Source of the DNA: Verrucomicrobiota bacterium
GTDB lineage: Bacteria > Verrucomicrobiota > Verrucomicrobiia > Verrucomicrobiales > Akkermansiaceae
Assembly: GCA_030835305.1 (NCBI GenBank)
Contig: JAURPJ010000132.1
Location: 1 to 64,000 of the forward strand
Reading direction: 5' to 3'
Length of the DNA stretch: 64,000 bases
Part shown: positions 28,231 through 36,667 of the stretch, piece after piece
Layout: every line of letters starts with the position of its first letter
How positions within the stretch are numbered: position 1 is the stretch's first letter
Notes under the pieces: generated by a model
Told to the model about the DNA's origin: nothing
The model's input: only the letters and a program-made list of their open reading frames with translations
The model's database searches: none
Translations under genes and position numbers: made by a program

Positions 28231-29097
28231 ATGCTTCGAGTGAATGGAGAATTGGTTGATCAGGAATTAGTGGAAGAAACCTTTCATCGTGTCAAAACGG
28301 CTGAAGAGCAAAAGGTCCAGGTCTCGTGCTGTGAGCGTGATCCTGAATTCTACGAGCAGGCCGAGCAGGAGGTGGCGGATTCTATCTTGATTGCGCAGGA
28401 GGCGGAGAAGCGATTTCCCGAAATTCCGGAAGAAGAAGTGACGCCAAAGCTGAAGGAAATGATCGACGTCTACCGTGAACACGGCGCGTCCTGGGATATG
28501 TTGGAGGCGCAGCGCGACATGATGCGGCACGAGATTTCGGCGTCGCTGAGAATGGATAAGTTGATCGCTGATTTGTTGGGTGATGACAACGAAGTCAGCG
28601 AGGAGGAGGTGAGGGCTTTTTACGAGGAGCACCTGAAAGACTACCGGACTCCTGCTGAAGCGCGGAGTTTACACTTGATGAAAACACTGAACGAAGACAC
28701 CACGGCGGAAGAGGTTTTTTCGAAGCTGTGTGCGCTGCGTGAGGAGGTTTTAGAAGGCGGGGATTTTGAGGAGATTGCCAAGCGCGAGACCGAAAAGTCG
28801 ACGGGTGAGTTGGATCTCGGGTGGATCTCGCTGGATAGGCCCACGAACCCTTTTGAAGCCACCTTGTTTTCGATGCGGGATGGTGAGGTTTCGCCTGTCA
28901 TTGTTTACGAACACGCGATGCATCTGGTGAAAGTGGTCGAGCTCAAGCCCGAGCAGGTGGTTCCTTTTGAGGAAGTGAAGGAGGAGCTTGAAAATCGGGC
29001 ACTGGCGCTGAAACGACGGAATGCCCTTCAGGCCCTCGCGGTGGAGCTTCGCAAGAATGCCGTGATAGAAAAGATCGACACAACGGGTGAAGAATGA
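28231..29097 (+). CDS. parvulin-type peptidyl-prolyl isomerase (no signal peptide)
   Basis: A 288-residue protein. An N-terminal SurA/trigger-factor-like helical region (FHRVKTAEEQKVQ…) leads to a rotamase domain near 150-245 (ARSLHLMKTLNEDTTAEEVF, GELDLGWISLDRPTNPFEATLFSM, GEVSPVIVYEHAMHLVKV). SurA and PrsA are exported, but no leader is visible here, so it may be cytoplasmic. Its TGA overlaps an ATG at 29094 and sits 14 bases before the DUF3570 barrel gene, so it probably belongs to that operon. A chaperone role for the barrel is suggested by context only. Confidence 0.85.
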   Translation: MLRVNGELVDQELVEETFHRVKTAEEQKVQVSCCERDPEFYEQAEQEVADSILIAQEAEKRFPEIPEEEVTPKLKEMIDVYREHGASWDMLEAQRDMMRHEISASLRMDKLIADLLGDDNEVSEEEVRAFYEEHLKDYRTPAEARSLHLMKTLNEDTTAEEVFSKLCALREEVLEGGDFEEIAKRETEKSTGELDLGWISLDRPTNPFEATLFSMRDGEVSPVIVYEHAMHLVKVVELKPEQVVPFEEVKEELENRALALKRRNALQALAVELRKNAVIEKIDTTGEE

Positions 29098-29110
29098 TGA
29101 TTAATATGAC

Positions 29111-30274
29111 ATGGTTTTTCGCCGTGTTCTTTATCCCGCCCTTCCGGTCTTTTCGGCAGGGACTGGGTCCTCGCAGGAGGCTCTTCGTTATCGTTATCAA
29201 TTTTACGACGAGGACGACGGGCGGATCGACGTTGAGTCGCACTATCTCGATTATGAAATCGCATGGGGGAAGACCTCGGCGAGTTTGCGGTTGGCGGTTG
29301 ATAGTTTGACGGGGATGACGCCAACCGGAACGCATGCTCCGGGTGATCCCGACGATTGGCTTTTCCAGACGATCACGGACGAGCGCAGGGTCGGAGTGGC
29401 TACCATTGAGCACGAGGTGAATGATTACACCTTGTCGTTTGAATATGCCCACAGCAAGGAAATCGATTATCGCTCGAATGCCGTCACAGGAAAAGTGAGC
29501 CGTCAGTTTAACCAGAAGAATACCACCGTGACTGCGGGAATGGCTTTTGCTTTCGACGAAGTCCTGGCCACACCCTTCACCAACAACTTGAACGATGAGG
29601 ATAAGGATACTTTTGATTTCAACTTTGGCGTATCCCAGATTTTGAGTCGCAACACCATTTTGGATCTTAATTTGGGCTATGGTCACAATCGTGGATATTT
29701 AGGAGATCCTTATCGTCGAATTTCCCAGCAGAAGACGGTGATCGTGGACGGGCCGTTTGGACCGATCCCGGTGGATGGCACCTTCAATTTTGCCGAGAAT
29801 CGACCCGATCAACTGGATCGATTTGTGGCAAAGGCGAGCGTCCGGCATTACTTCCAGCAGGCCAATGCCGCGCTCAGTTGTTCCTATCGTTTTTTCGCAA
29901 ATACCAACAGTATCGAGGGGCACACCTTCGAAGTGAAGTGGATTCAGGAGATCAATCGACGATTAAGTATCACACCTTACCTTCGTTATTATGCACAGAG
30001 CGAAGCGGACTTTTACTACACCTCTCTCACCGGGACGGGGATCGAGGCCACCGAGCGTATCGACGGCGGTGGGCCAAATTACTCTTCGGATTATCGTCTC
30101 TCCAAATTTGAAGCGTTCACCTACGGGGTGCGGGTGGCCTGGGAGCCAATCGACAACATGACGCTCGATGTGCAGTGGGAGCGTTACGAGATGGACGGAT
30201 TAAATTCGCAAACTCCCGCATCTTTTTTCCCCTCGGCTAACGTTGTCTCGGTGGGAGCGCAATTTCGCTTCTGA
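29111..30274 (+). CDS. DUF3570 outer-membrane beta-barrel protein
   Basis: A 387-residue barrel protein with alternating strands and a C-terminal aromatic strand (NVVSVGAQFRF) typical of BAM substrates. The N-terminal YRYQFYDEDDGRIDVESHY and DSLTGMTPTGTHAPGDP blocks match the DUF3570 family. The leader in this frame (MVFRRVLYPALPVFSAG) is weak. A better hydrophobic leader (MTWFFAVFFIPPF) lies in the frame beginning at ATG 29094, which is coupled to the PPIase stop. An early frameshift is therefore possible. DUF3570, ApbE and DUF4266 genes often occur together in Proteobacteria and others. Confidence 0.8.
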   Translation: MVFRRVLYPALPVFSAGTGSSQEALRYRYQFYDEDDGRIDVESHYLDYEIAWGKTSASLRLAVDSLTGMTPTGTHAPGDPDDWLFQTITDERRVGVATIEHEVNDYTLSFEYAHSKEIDYRSNAVTGKVSRQFNQKNTTVTAGMAFAFDEVLATPFTNNLNDEDKDTFDFNFGVSQILSRNTILDLNLGYGHNRGYLGDPYRRISQQKTVIVDGPFGPIPVDGTFNFAENRPDQLDRFVAKASVRHYFQQANAALSCSYRFFANTNSIEGHTFEVKWIQEINRRLSITPYLRYYAQSEADFYYTSLTGTGIEATERIDGGGPNYSSDYRLSKFEAFTYGVRVAWEPIDNMTLDVQWERYEMDGLNSQTPASFFPSANVVSVGAQFRF

Positions 30275-30281
30275 TCGAACC

Positions 30282-31226
30282 ATGAATGCGAATCTGACCG
30301 GCGGGCTTTTTAAGCTAAAATTCAAGGCACTCGGAACGGTGTGTGAGGTCCAATTTCGGGCCGCTTCGGTTGAGGTGGCCAAAGAGTTTCGCAAGTCGGC
30401 GCTGGGTTGGCTGCGTGACTTTGAAGAGCGGTGGTCGAGATTCAAACCGACCAGTCTGCTTTGCCGGATCAATGCGGAAGCTGGATGTTCGGCGGTGGAA
30501 ATCACGGAGGGTGATGAAGAGATATTGAAGCTTTGCGACCATGCCTTCCAAATTTCCGAGGGCTTGAACGACCCTACTTCGCTCCCACTGACAAGCTTGT
30601 GGGAGCGAGCTGGATTGGAAGACCTGGTGCCGGTGGATGCAGAGATTGAGAGAGCGATGAATTTGATTTCGTGGCCTGCGGTGGAGTGGGGGAATGGTCG
30701 GGTTTTTCTCCCTGAGCAGGGAATGGCCTTGGAGATCGGAGGGTTTGGAAAGGAATACGCGGTGGACCGGCTCATCGGGTTTGCGAAGCGTTTGGGAATT
30801 GCAGATTGTCTGGTTGATCTGGGACGCGATGTTGCGGCGTTGGGCCAACCGCCTAACGGGCCGGTCTGGGTCATTGGCATTGAGGATGCACAGGAGGAGG
30901 ATGCGGCGGCGTTTCGGCTTGCGGTGAGCGGGAAAGGATTGGCTACCTCGGGTAACGGGCGGAGATTCCGGTTGATCAAGGGCGAGAAGTTTGGCCACAT
31001 CATTGATCCGAGAACTGGCTGGCCGGCCAGGAATGACCTCCTGACGGCGTCTTGTCTGGCAGATGATTGTTTGACAGCAGGGTTGTTATCAACGAATGCT
31101 TGTATCGTAGGTGAGGAGAAAGGAATTGAAGCCATCGAGCGGAGTTTTGGTGTCGAAGGCCTTCTTCAAACCACCAGCGATCACGTTTACAGCTCAAACA
31201 TTCATCGACATGTCCTTGGCTCTTAA
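30282..31226 (+). CDS. apbE: FAD:protein FMN transferase (ApbE family)
   Basis: ApbE attaches FMN covalently to Thr/Ser of target proteins, normally in the periplasm, using FAD and Mg. The 314-residue protein has the family blocks LGTVCEVQF, ALEIGGFGKEYAVDRLIGFA, the GLATSGNGRRF loop and HIIDPRTGWPA. No Sec leader or lipobox is visible from ATG 30282, which is unusual for ApbE. It starts 8 bases after the barrel gene and overlaps the DUF4266 gene by 17 bases. The flavinylated target is not obvious: no D-x-x-[ST]-G-A-[ST] site was seen in neighbouring proteins. Confidence 0.92.
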   Translation: MNANLTGGLFKLKFKALGTVCEVQFRAASVEVAKEFRKSALGWLRDFEERWSRFKPTSLLCRINAEAGCSAVEITEGDEEILKLCDHAFQISEGLNDPTSLPLTSLWERAGLEDLVPVDAEIERAMNLISWPAVEWGNGRVFLPEQGMALEIGGFGKEYAVDRLIGFAKRLGIADCLVDLGRDVAALGQPPNGPVWVIGIEDAQEEDAAAFRLAVSGKGLATSGNGRRFRLIKGEKFGHIIDPRTGWPARNDLLTASCLADDCLTAGLLSTNACIVGEEKGIEAIERSFGVEGLLQTTSDHVYSSNIHRHVLGS

Positions 31227-31431
31227 ATTATCCGCGGCATTTGCGCTGCTCGTTTTACTCCCTTCCTGCACCGTGGTTTCCACACCGGCGGAGCGGAGAA
31301 ATCTCGCCTCCAAGGTGATGTCGCCGGAACGCGATCCACTGGGCGAGGCCATGGCCGACCATATGTATTTTTCCCGTGAGGCCTCCCAGGGAGGCAATGG
31401 AATTGGCGGAGGTGGTTGTGGATGTAATTAG
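31210..31431 (+). CDS. DUF4266 small lipoprotein with GGGGCGCN C-terminus
   Basis: A 73-residue lipoprotein (MSLALKLSAAFALLVLLPSC; lipobox LPSC, Cys20). The mature part is tiny and contains AERRNLASKVMSPERDPLG, the block HMYFSREASQGG and the family's extreme C-terminus GIGGGGCGCN. Two cysteines spaced by one glycine at the very end suggest metal binding, redox or a modification site. The start at ATG 31210 overlaps the ApbE stop. The family travels with DUF3570 and ApbE genes. Function not known to me. Confidence 0.85.
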   Translation: MSLALKLSAAFALLVLLPSCTVVSTPAERRNLASKVMSPERDPLGEAMADHMYFSREASQGGNGIGGGGCGCN

Positions 31432-31443
31432 GATTTAAGAACA

Positions 31444-32316
31444 ATGAACTATCGAATCGCATACGAACGAGCAGTTAATGTCACCGTGAGTAGTCTCGCC
31501 ATGGTGGCCCAGCGCTTGCCGTTTTTAAAGAACCTGACTCCATTTCTGGGGACAACGGGCGGGATCAATTTTGCGGCACCAGTGACCATGTCATTTCTGG
31601 GGACACACGCCTTGTCTGGTCAGTCGATCACAATCGTTCCGTTAAACGGTGCAACCGATACAGAGACGGTGGGTGCGGGCGAGCAGTTTATTTGGTCCTT
31701 TAATGTGAGCAGTTACCAGTTGAGGGACGCGAGTGCAATCACCAACGGAGTTCCTGAGACGCTGCCCGAAGGGCTTGATTTTTTTGGACCTCAGAGTGGT
31801 GTTATGACTATTGCTGGAACTCCGACCAAACCTGGCGAATACGAAATTGTCTTGTTCGCTTATCGCTTTATGAGCCGTCAGGCGGGAACGACGGCTCCTT
31901 ACACTCTCACTCTCACGGTTGAAGGTTCGGCTTCCCCGTTCGAGGAATTTTTAGCTGGTTTCTATTCTGGCGATGATCTGTTGAACCCCCTGATCGTCGG
32001 TCCCAATGCGGACCCCGATGCCGACGGAATCGATAACGCAATGGAGGTTGTTCTAGATCTGAATCCGTCCTTCCCGGATTCGATGCCGGGCATGATTGGT
32101 GTCGATCCAAGCGATCCGCAAATGCTTCGCTACGAGATTCCTGTCAATGCGCTCGCCAGTGAAACCACGATTGGCTTCGAAGAATCGACCAATCTGGAAG
32201 GTGAATGGCAGGCCGTTCTGGCTGAATTCGTCGAGCGGACCAACGAGAGGATTGTCCTGACCGTGCCACTGGCTGCTCGAAAATTCTACCGGCTCAAGGT
32301 GATCGTTGAGGAATAA
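31444..32316 (+). CDS. Ig-like (putative Ig, He_PIG type) protein with calcium-type repeat
   Basis: A 290-residue protein. A cadherin/Ig-like domain spans about 60-160 (GLDFFGPQSGVMTIAGTPTKPGEYEI is the He_PIG signature, residues about 98-125). Next is a thrombospondin-3-like acidic loop (NADPDADGIDNAMEVVLDLNP), and a C-terminal beta domain of about 75 residues common in Verrucomicrobia. No signal peptide is visible from the ATG at 31444. It begins 12 bases after the DUF4266 stop with AGGA upstream, so it is probably the last gene of that operon. Surface or periplasmic binding is likely only if another export route is used. Confidence 0.65.
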   Translation: MNYRIAYERAVNVTVSSLAMVAQRLPFLKNLTPFLGTTGGINFAAPVTMSFLGTHALSGQSITIVPLNGATDTETVGAGEQFIWSFNVSSYQLRDASAITNGVPETLPEGLDFFGPQSGVMTIAGTPTKPGEYEIVLFAYRFMSRQAGTTAPYTLTLTVEGSASPFEEFLAGFYSGDDLLNPLIVGPNADPDADGIDNAMEVVLDLNPSFPDSMPGMIGVDPSDPQMLRYEIPVNALASETTIGFEESTNLEGEWQAVLAEFVERTNERIVLTVPLAARKFYRLKVIVEE

Positions 32317-32319
32317 ATC

Positions 32320-32835
32320 CTACTTGGCCGCGTTTTCGAAGGCACTCGCGATGAGCTTCTCGAAATCAACCTTGGTCTTTTTGACGTCGGCTTCCTTACC
32401 GAGCATTTTGAGGAAGACGTCACCGGATGGATGCGGAATGACTGCGCCGAGGAGCATGTAGCCGGGAGTGGCGGTTTTGTTGCGGGCCATCATGGGGCCA
32501 ACCATGTAGGTTCCGGTCATGGTAACGATGGTGAGCTTTTGGTCGCCAAAGGTTTTTTCCTCGGGAGTGACTTTGGCCTCGCCGTTCTCAAACTGTTTTT
32601 TCCAGCGCTGGAGATTGGCCTCGACTCCGCCTCCCTGCCCTTCGCCGAAGTGGTAGAATTTGAGGAGTGGTCCGTCCTTCTTGCCGTGGTTGAGAACCGC
32701 CTTGACCATGTGGCTTTTCGGTTCGGACACAATCCAAGATTTTTCGGGCTTGAAGGTGAAGTTCCCGACTTTGAAGGGATCTTGCGCGGAAAGAAGGCTG
32801 AGAGAGAAGGCCCAGAGAATGGTAATAAGCTTCAT
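32320..32835 (-). CDS. hypothetical secreted protein
   Basis: A 171-residue protein with a clean signal peptide (MKLITILWAFSLSLLSAQ). The mature part is beta-rich and basic (FTFKPEKSWIVSEPKSHMV; MLLGAVIPHPSGDVFLKMLG). No named family recognised; similar small exported proteins occur in Verrucomicrobia. It ends 4 bases from the convergent Ig-like gene. Confidence 0.7.
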   Translation of the reverse strand: MKLITILWAFSLSLLSAQDPFKVGNFTFKPEKSWIVSEPKSHMVKAVLNHGKKDGPLLKFYHFGEGQGGGVEANLQRWKKQFENGEAKVTPEEKTFGDQKLTIVTMTGTYMVGPMMARNKTATPGYMLLGAVIPHPSGDVFLKMLGKEADVKKTKVDFEKLIASAFENAAK

Positions 32836-32873
32836 GGACCTGATTTAGACGAAGGTTTGGGAATGTGCCATTG

Positions 32874-33887
32874 TTATTTTGAGTCCGCTAACAAGGCCGC
32901 TGCGATTTTAGGGAACCATTGGACGGCTTCTTGATCGGCCGTGTTGATGGAGATAAGGTGGCCCTGTTGCTTTGTGAGATCCAGCTTCGCCCGGGCATAC
33001 CACATGGTGTTTGAGCCATCATGTTGCAAGCCAACGACCTTGCCATCTTCGACTTTCACCGCCCAGCCGAGGGCGTAGTCGTTTTGGATGGGAGTGTGGA
33101 GTTTTCGGTAGCTAGTTTGCGTCAGAAGCTGGCCGTTTCCGTGGTGGCCTTTGATCTGGTCCTGGCAGAAGAGGACCCAGTCTGAGAGTGAAAGATGGAG
33201 TCCTCCGGCGGGGCCATACATGGGTGGATTGTCGTGGTTCATCGGCTTGCCTTTCCAATGGCCATGGATTGCGTTTGTGCCTTTTGGCGGTCCAAAGCCC
33301 ACGCTGGTGATGCCGAGTGGCTTGAAGAGATGATCTTGAATGACCTTCTCCCAGGTGGTGTCGAGGGTTTCCTCGATGACCGCTCCGGCGATGATGTAGC
33401 CAAAGTTGGAATATAAAAACCCTTGGTTAGGTTTTTGAGCCAGCCCAACCTTGGTGACGTTTCGTCGGGAGAGCACCCTCTGTGGACGCTCTGGATTAGC
33501 AGGCAGGCCGGCGGTATGAGAGAGCAACTGGATGATCGTTGTATTCCGCGCCTCGGGATGAAAATTCCCGGCCAGTTCAGGGAAAACGTCCGCCATTGTC
33601 GTCTCCCATTTCAGGAGTTTTTTCTCCACGAGAACTGCCATCAAGGTCGCGGTCATGGCCTTGGCATCGGAGCCAATGTGCCATGCGGAGTCCTTTTTGA
33701 CCGCGACCAAGTTATCGACTCGGGTCGTGCCGGCGGTGTGTAAGTTGGTGATTTTCCTAGTGTTGAAAGCCACCACACCGACTGCCGGAATCTTGGCGGC
33801 GGTGCGCGCTTCCTCGATAACCTTTGCTGTTTTCCCCGCAGTTGCGGCACTTGCGAGTAGTACCAGCGTGTAAATTGCCCATCTCAT
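32874..33887 (-). CDS. secreted serine hydrolase, class C beta-lactamase-related
   Basis: A 337-residue protein with signal peptide (MRWAIYTLVLLASAATA). The catalytic SxxK is in HIGSDAKAMTATLM, the Tyr motif is FLYSNFGYIIAG (YxN), and the third motif is HDGSNTMW in place of KTG, as in esterase and peptidase-like members. Family roles include beta-lactamase, D-aminopeptidase, esterase and penicillin-binding protein; the exact substrate cannot be told. Monocistronic, reverse strand. Confidence 0.9.
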   Translation of the reverse strand: MRWAIYTLVLLASAATAGKTAKVIEEARTAAKIPAVGVVAFNTRKITNLHTAGTTRVDNLVAVKKDSAWHIGSDAKAMTATLMAVLVEKKLLKWETTMADVFPELAGNFHPEARNTTIIQLLSHTAGLPANPERPQRVLSRRNVTKVGLAQKPNQGFLYSNFGYIIAGAVIEETLDTTWEKVIQDHLFKPLGITSVGFGPPKGTNAIHGHWKGKPMNHDNPPMYGPAGGLHLSLSDWVLFCQDQIKGHHGNGQLLTQTSYRKLHTPIQNDYALGWAVKVEDGKVVGLQHDGSNTMWYARAKLDLTKQQGHLISINTADQEAVQWFPKIAAALLADSK

Positions 33888-33989
33888 CTGGCCCTATCAC
33901 GTATCAGATTTTCTTAAGTATTACGAATTAGAATAATTCCAAATTTCGGCTTGCTCTGTTAGAAATTGCGCATAGCTTCCCCCATCTTG

Positions 33990-34418
33990 ATGATTTCGCT
34001 CGCCAACATGAAGAACCTGAAGCCTGGGGATTTCCCCCCGGAGATCAAGGGTTTGCGGATGACCAGGCAGCGCCGCGAGGTGCTCGCCGTTATCTTGCGG
34101 GATCGCGACCATCCCACTGCGAACGACGTTTTCCTCCGTGCCCAGAAGCGAATGCCAACAATATCGCTCGCCACTATATACAACTGCCTTGAGGCGCTGG
34201 TGACCCACAATATCGTTCGTCAGGTCAATCTCGAGCGGGAGTCTTCCCGCTACTGTCCGAATCTTAGCGATCACTGCCACTTTCAGGACGAGAAGTCCGG
34301 TAAAATTCACGACGTTGTTTTTAAAAAAGGAGTGAAACTTGAGGATATCCTCGAGCTCCCTAAGGGAACCGAAGTCAGCCACCTTGAAATCAGCCTGAAG
34401 GGAATCTTCGGAAAATAA
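33990..34418 (+). CDS. Fur-family transcriptional regulator without the CxxC zinc site
   Basis: A 142-residue winged-helix regulator: GLRMTRQRREVLAVIL, HPTANDVFLRAQKRMPTISLATIYNCLEALV and the dimer domain. The usual metal region H-H-H-x-x-C-x-x-C-G is DHCHFQDEKSGKIHDV here, so both structural-zinc cysteines are replaced (Asp and Ser), although His-Cys-His remains. The ATG at 33990 is listed; 34008 (MKNLKP) is an equally good start. It is 18 bases upstream of sufC and reads in the same direction, so it probably controls the Suf iron-sulfur operon. No palindromic operator was identified. Confidence 0.88.
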   Translation: MISLANMKNLKPGDFPPEIKGLRMTRQRREVLAVILRDRDHPTANDVFLRAQKRMPTISLATIYNCLEALVTHNIVRQVNLERESSRYCPNLSDHCHFQDEKSGKIHDVVFKKGVKLEDILELPKGTEVSHLEISLKGIFGK

Positions 34419-34436
34419 TAAAACTCACACAACACC

Positions 34437-35177
34437 ATGAGCCTAACCATCGAAAACCTGCATGCTTCTGTCGAAGGAGCCCCAATCCTGAAGGGCCTCA
34501 ACCTTGAGATCCCAGCCGGGGAAGTGCACGCCATTATGGGTCCAAACGGATCCGGAAAATCAACTCTCTCCAAAATCATAGCCGGTCACGACGACTACGA
34601 GCTTACCGATGGCCGCGTTCTTCTGGACGGAGTCGATGTTTCCGGGCTCGAGGTAGACGAGCGCTCCCGCGCCGGGATTTTTCTGGCCTTCCAGTATCCC
34701 GCCGAGGTTCCTGGTGTGTCCAATGCCAACTTCCTTCGCGCCGCTCTTCAGGCTCGTCTTCCCGACGGTGAGGAAATCGATGCCGTTGCATTCTACAAGG
34801 ACATGTATGCCAAGATGGATGAACTCGAAATGAACCGGAAGTTCACCAGCCGCGCGGTCAACGAAGGCTTCTCCGGAGGCGAAAAAAAACGGAACGAAAT
34901 TCTTCAGATGATGATGCTCGATCCCCGCTATTGCCTGCTCGATGAGACTGACTCCGGCCTCGATATCGATGCTCTCAAGGTGGTTGCGAAAGGAGTGAAC
35001 TCGATGCGCTCCGCGAATCGAGGCTTCCTCGTCATCACCCACTACCAGCGATTGCTCGACTACATCAAGCCCGACCACGTTCACGTCATGGCCGACGGCC
35101 AAATCGTGAAGTCCGGCGGCGCCGAGCTCGCTCTTGAACTCGAAGAAAGCGGATACGACTTCCTCAAAACCGCCTAA
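34437..35177 (+). CDS. sufC: Fe-S cluster assembly ATPase SufC
   Basis: ATPase of the SufBCD scaffold complex. The 246-residue protein has Walker [10 protein letters not shown], the Q-loop [15 protein letters not shown], the signature [12 protein letters not shown], Walker [16 protein letters not shown] and the switch HYQRLL. Length is standard. It lies between a Fur-type regulator and sufB, 21 bases before the latter. SufS and SufE/U are absent from the window. Confidence 0.98.
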   Translation: MSLTIENLHASVEGAPILKGLNLEIPAGEVHAIMGPNGSGKSTLSKIIAGHDDYELTDGRVLLDGVDVSGLEVDERSRAGIFLAFQYPAEVPGVSNANFLRAALQARLPDGEEIDAVAFYKDMYAKMDELEMNRKFTSRAVNEGFSGGEKKRNEILQMMMLDPRYCLLDETDSGLDIDALKVVAKGVNSMRSANRGFLVITHYQRLLDYIKPDHVHVMADGQIVKSGGAELALELEESGYDFLKTA

Positions 35178-35198
35178 TCCAATCCCCCGCACAACCCC

Positions 35199-36620
35199 AT
35201 GAATTCCGAAACCGCTACCGTCAAACAGGTCGCTCTTGAGAAAGACGGCGTCGGCAACTTTTCCTTCCCGGAGAGCCATAAGTTTGATGCCGGATATGGT
35301 CTGACCAAAGACACCATAGATTACATTTCGAAGGTGAAGGACGAGCCCGCCTGGGTGAATGAGTTTCGTCACAAGGCACTTGAGACTTTTCTTTCCAAAC
35401 CGATGCCCACCAACTGGGCGACCAAGGATCTGGAAAACATCGATTTCGATGCCATCCGCTACTATCTTTCCGATGGAGCCACGCCAAAGCGCTCTTGGGA
35501 CGATGTTCCTCCTGAAGTGCTTGAGACCTTTGATCGCCTTGGCGTCCCTGAGCAGGAGCGGGCGTTTCTTGCCGGGGTTGAGGCGCAATATGATTCCGAA
35601 GCGGCCTACTCGAACGTCAAAGAAGCACTTGCCGATGAAGGGGTGATTTTCGTGACTTGCTCGGAAGGACTAAAAGAGCACGAGGAAATTTTCCGCCCTT
35701 GGTTTGGCAAAGTGATTCCTACCGGTGACAATAAATTTTCTGCTCTGAATTCCGCGGTAATGTCGGGTGGTTCCTTCATTTACATTCCTCCGGGCGTGAA
35801 GGTGAAGCACCCCCTCCAGGCCTATTTCCGCATCAACTCTGAAAACTTTGGTCAGTTTGAGCGCACGCTCATTATTGCCGACGAAGGCGCAGAAGTGATG
35901 TATATGGAAGGCTGCACCGCTCCGAAGTTTGAGACCGCGACCCTGCACTCGGCAGTCGTTGAGTTGGTCGCGATGAAGGGAGCCAAGATCCAATACATCA
36001 CGGTTCAAAACTGGTCATCAAACGTCTTCAATCTCGTCACCAAGCGTGGCCTCGCTCACGAAGATGCCGAAATCCGCTGGATTGACTGCAACATCGGCTC
36101 ACGCCTCACCATGAAGTATCCCGGGGTGGTCATGAAAGGCGAGCGCGCCCGTGGCGAAGTGATCTCGATTGCTCTTGCAAACGATGGACAGCACCAGGAC
36201 ACAGGAGCCAAGATGATCCACGCCGCCAACAACACGACTTCAAACGTCGTCTCCAAGTCGATCTCGGTTGGCGAAGGCCGTTCCACCTATCGTGGACAGG
36301 TTCACATTCCCAAGCATCTGAAGGGTTGCAAGAACAACACTGAATGCGATGCCTTGCTCATAAACACCAACAGCCGGACCGACACCTACCCTGCCATTTC
36401 GGTGAAGGGGAACCAGCACGTCACCCAGCACGAAGCGAGTGTCAGTCAGGTTTCCGAAGAGATGCTCTTCTATATGCAGCAGCGAGGCCTCTCTGAAGCG
36501 CAGGCCATGTCCCTCGCCGTCAATGGATTCATCAACGATCTCGTCGAAGAATTCCCAATGGAATACTCGGTGGAGCTCAAGCGCTTGATCGACCTCGAGA
36601 TGGAAGGATCCGTTGGCTAA
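35199..36620 (+). CDS. sufB: Fe-S cluster assembly scaffold protein SufB
   Basis: Scaffold subunit on which nascent Fe-S clusters form with SufC and SufD. At 473 residues it matches typical SufB length. The beta-helix core begins near [20 protein letters not shown], and the family blocks [21 protein letters not shown] and [18 protein letters not shown] follow. The conserved late part reads [12 protein letters not shown] and [20 protein letters not shown]. The cysteine in EGCTAP and the one in NTECDALL are the conserved positions implicated in cluster assembly. Confidence 0.98.
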   Translation: MNSETATVKQVALEKDGVGNFSFPESHKFDAGYGLTKDTIDYISKVKDEPAWVNEFRHKALETFLSKPMPTNWATKDLENIDFDAIRYYLSDGATPKRSWDDVPPEVLETFDRLGVPEQERAFLAGVEAQYDSEAAYSNVKEALADEGVIFVTCSEGLKEHEEIFRPWFGKVIPTGDNKFSALNSAVMSGGSFIYIPPGVKVKHPLQAYFRINSENFGQFERTLIIADEGAEVMYMEGCTAPKFETATLHSAVVELVAMKGAKIQYITVQNWSSNVFNLVTKRGLAHEDAEIRWIDCNIGSRLTMKYPGVVMKGERARGEVISIALANDGQHQDTGAKMIHAANNTTSNVVSKSISVGEGRSTYRGQVHIPKHLKGCKNNTECDALLINTNSRTDTYPAISVKGNQHVTQHEASVSQVSEEMLFYMQQRGLSEAQAMSLAVNGFINDLVEEFPMEYSVELKRLIDLEMEGSVG

Positions 36621-36667
36621 CTCTAATTTGGCTCCTCCCGAGCCACCACTCTTTCACACTCACATAA

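Noticed and set aside
34560-35588. 342-residue reverse frame across sufC and sufB
   Set aside because: Antisense to two certain suf genes; shadow frame.
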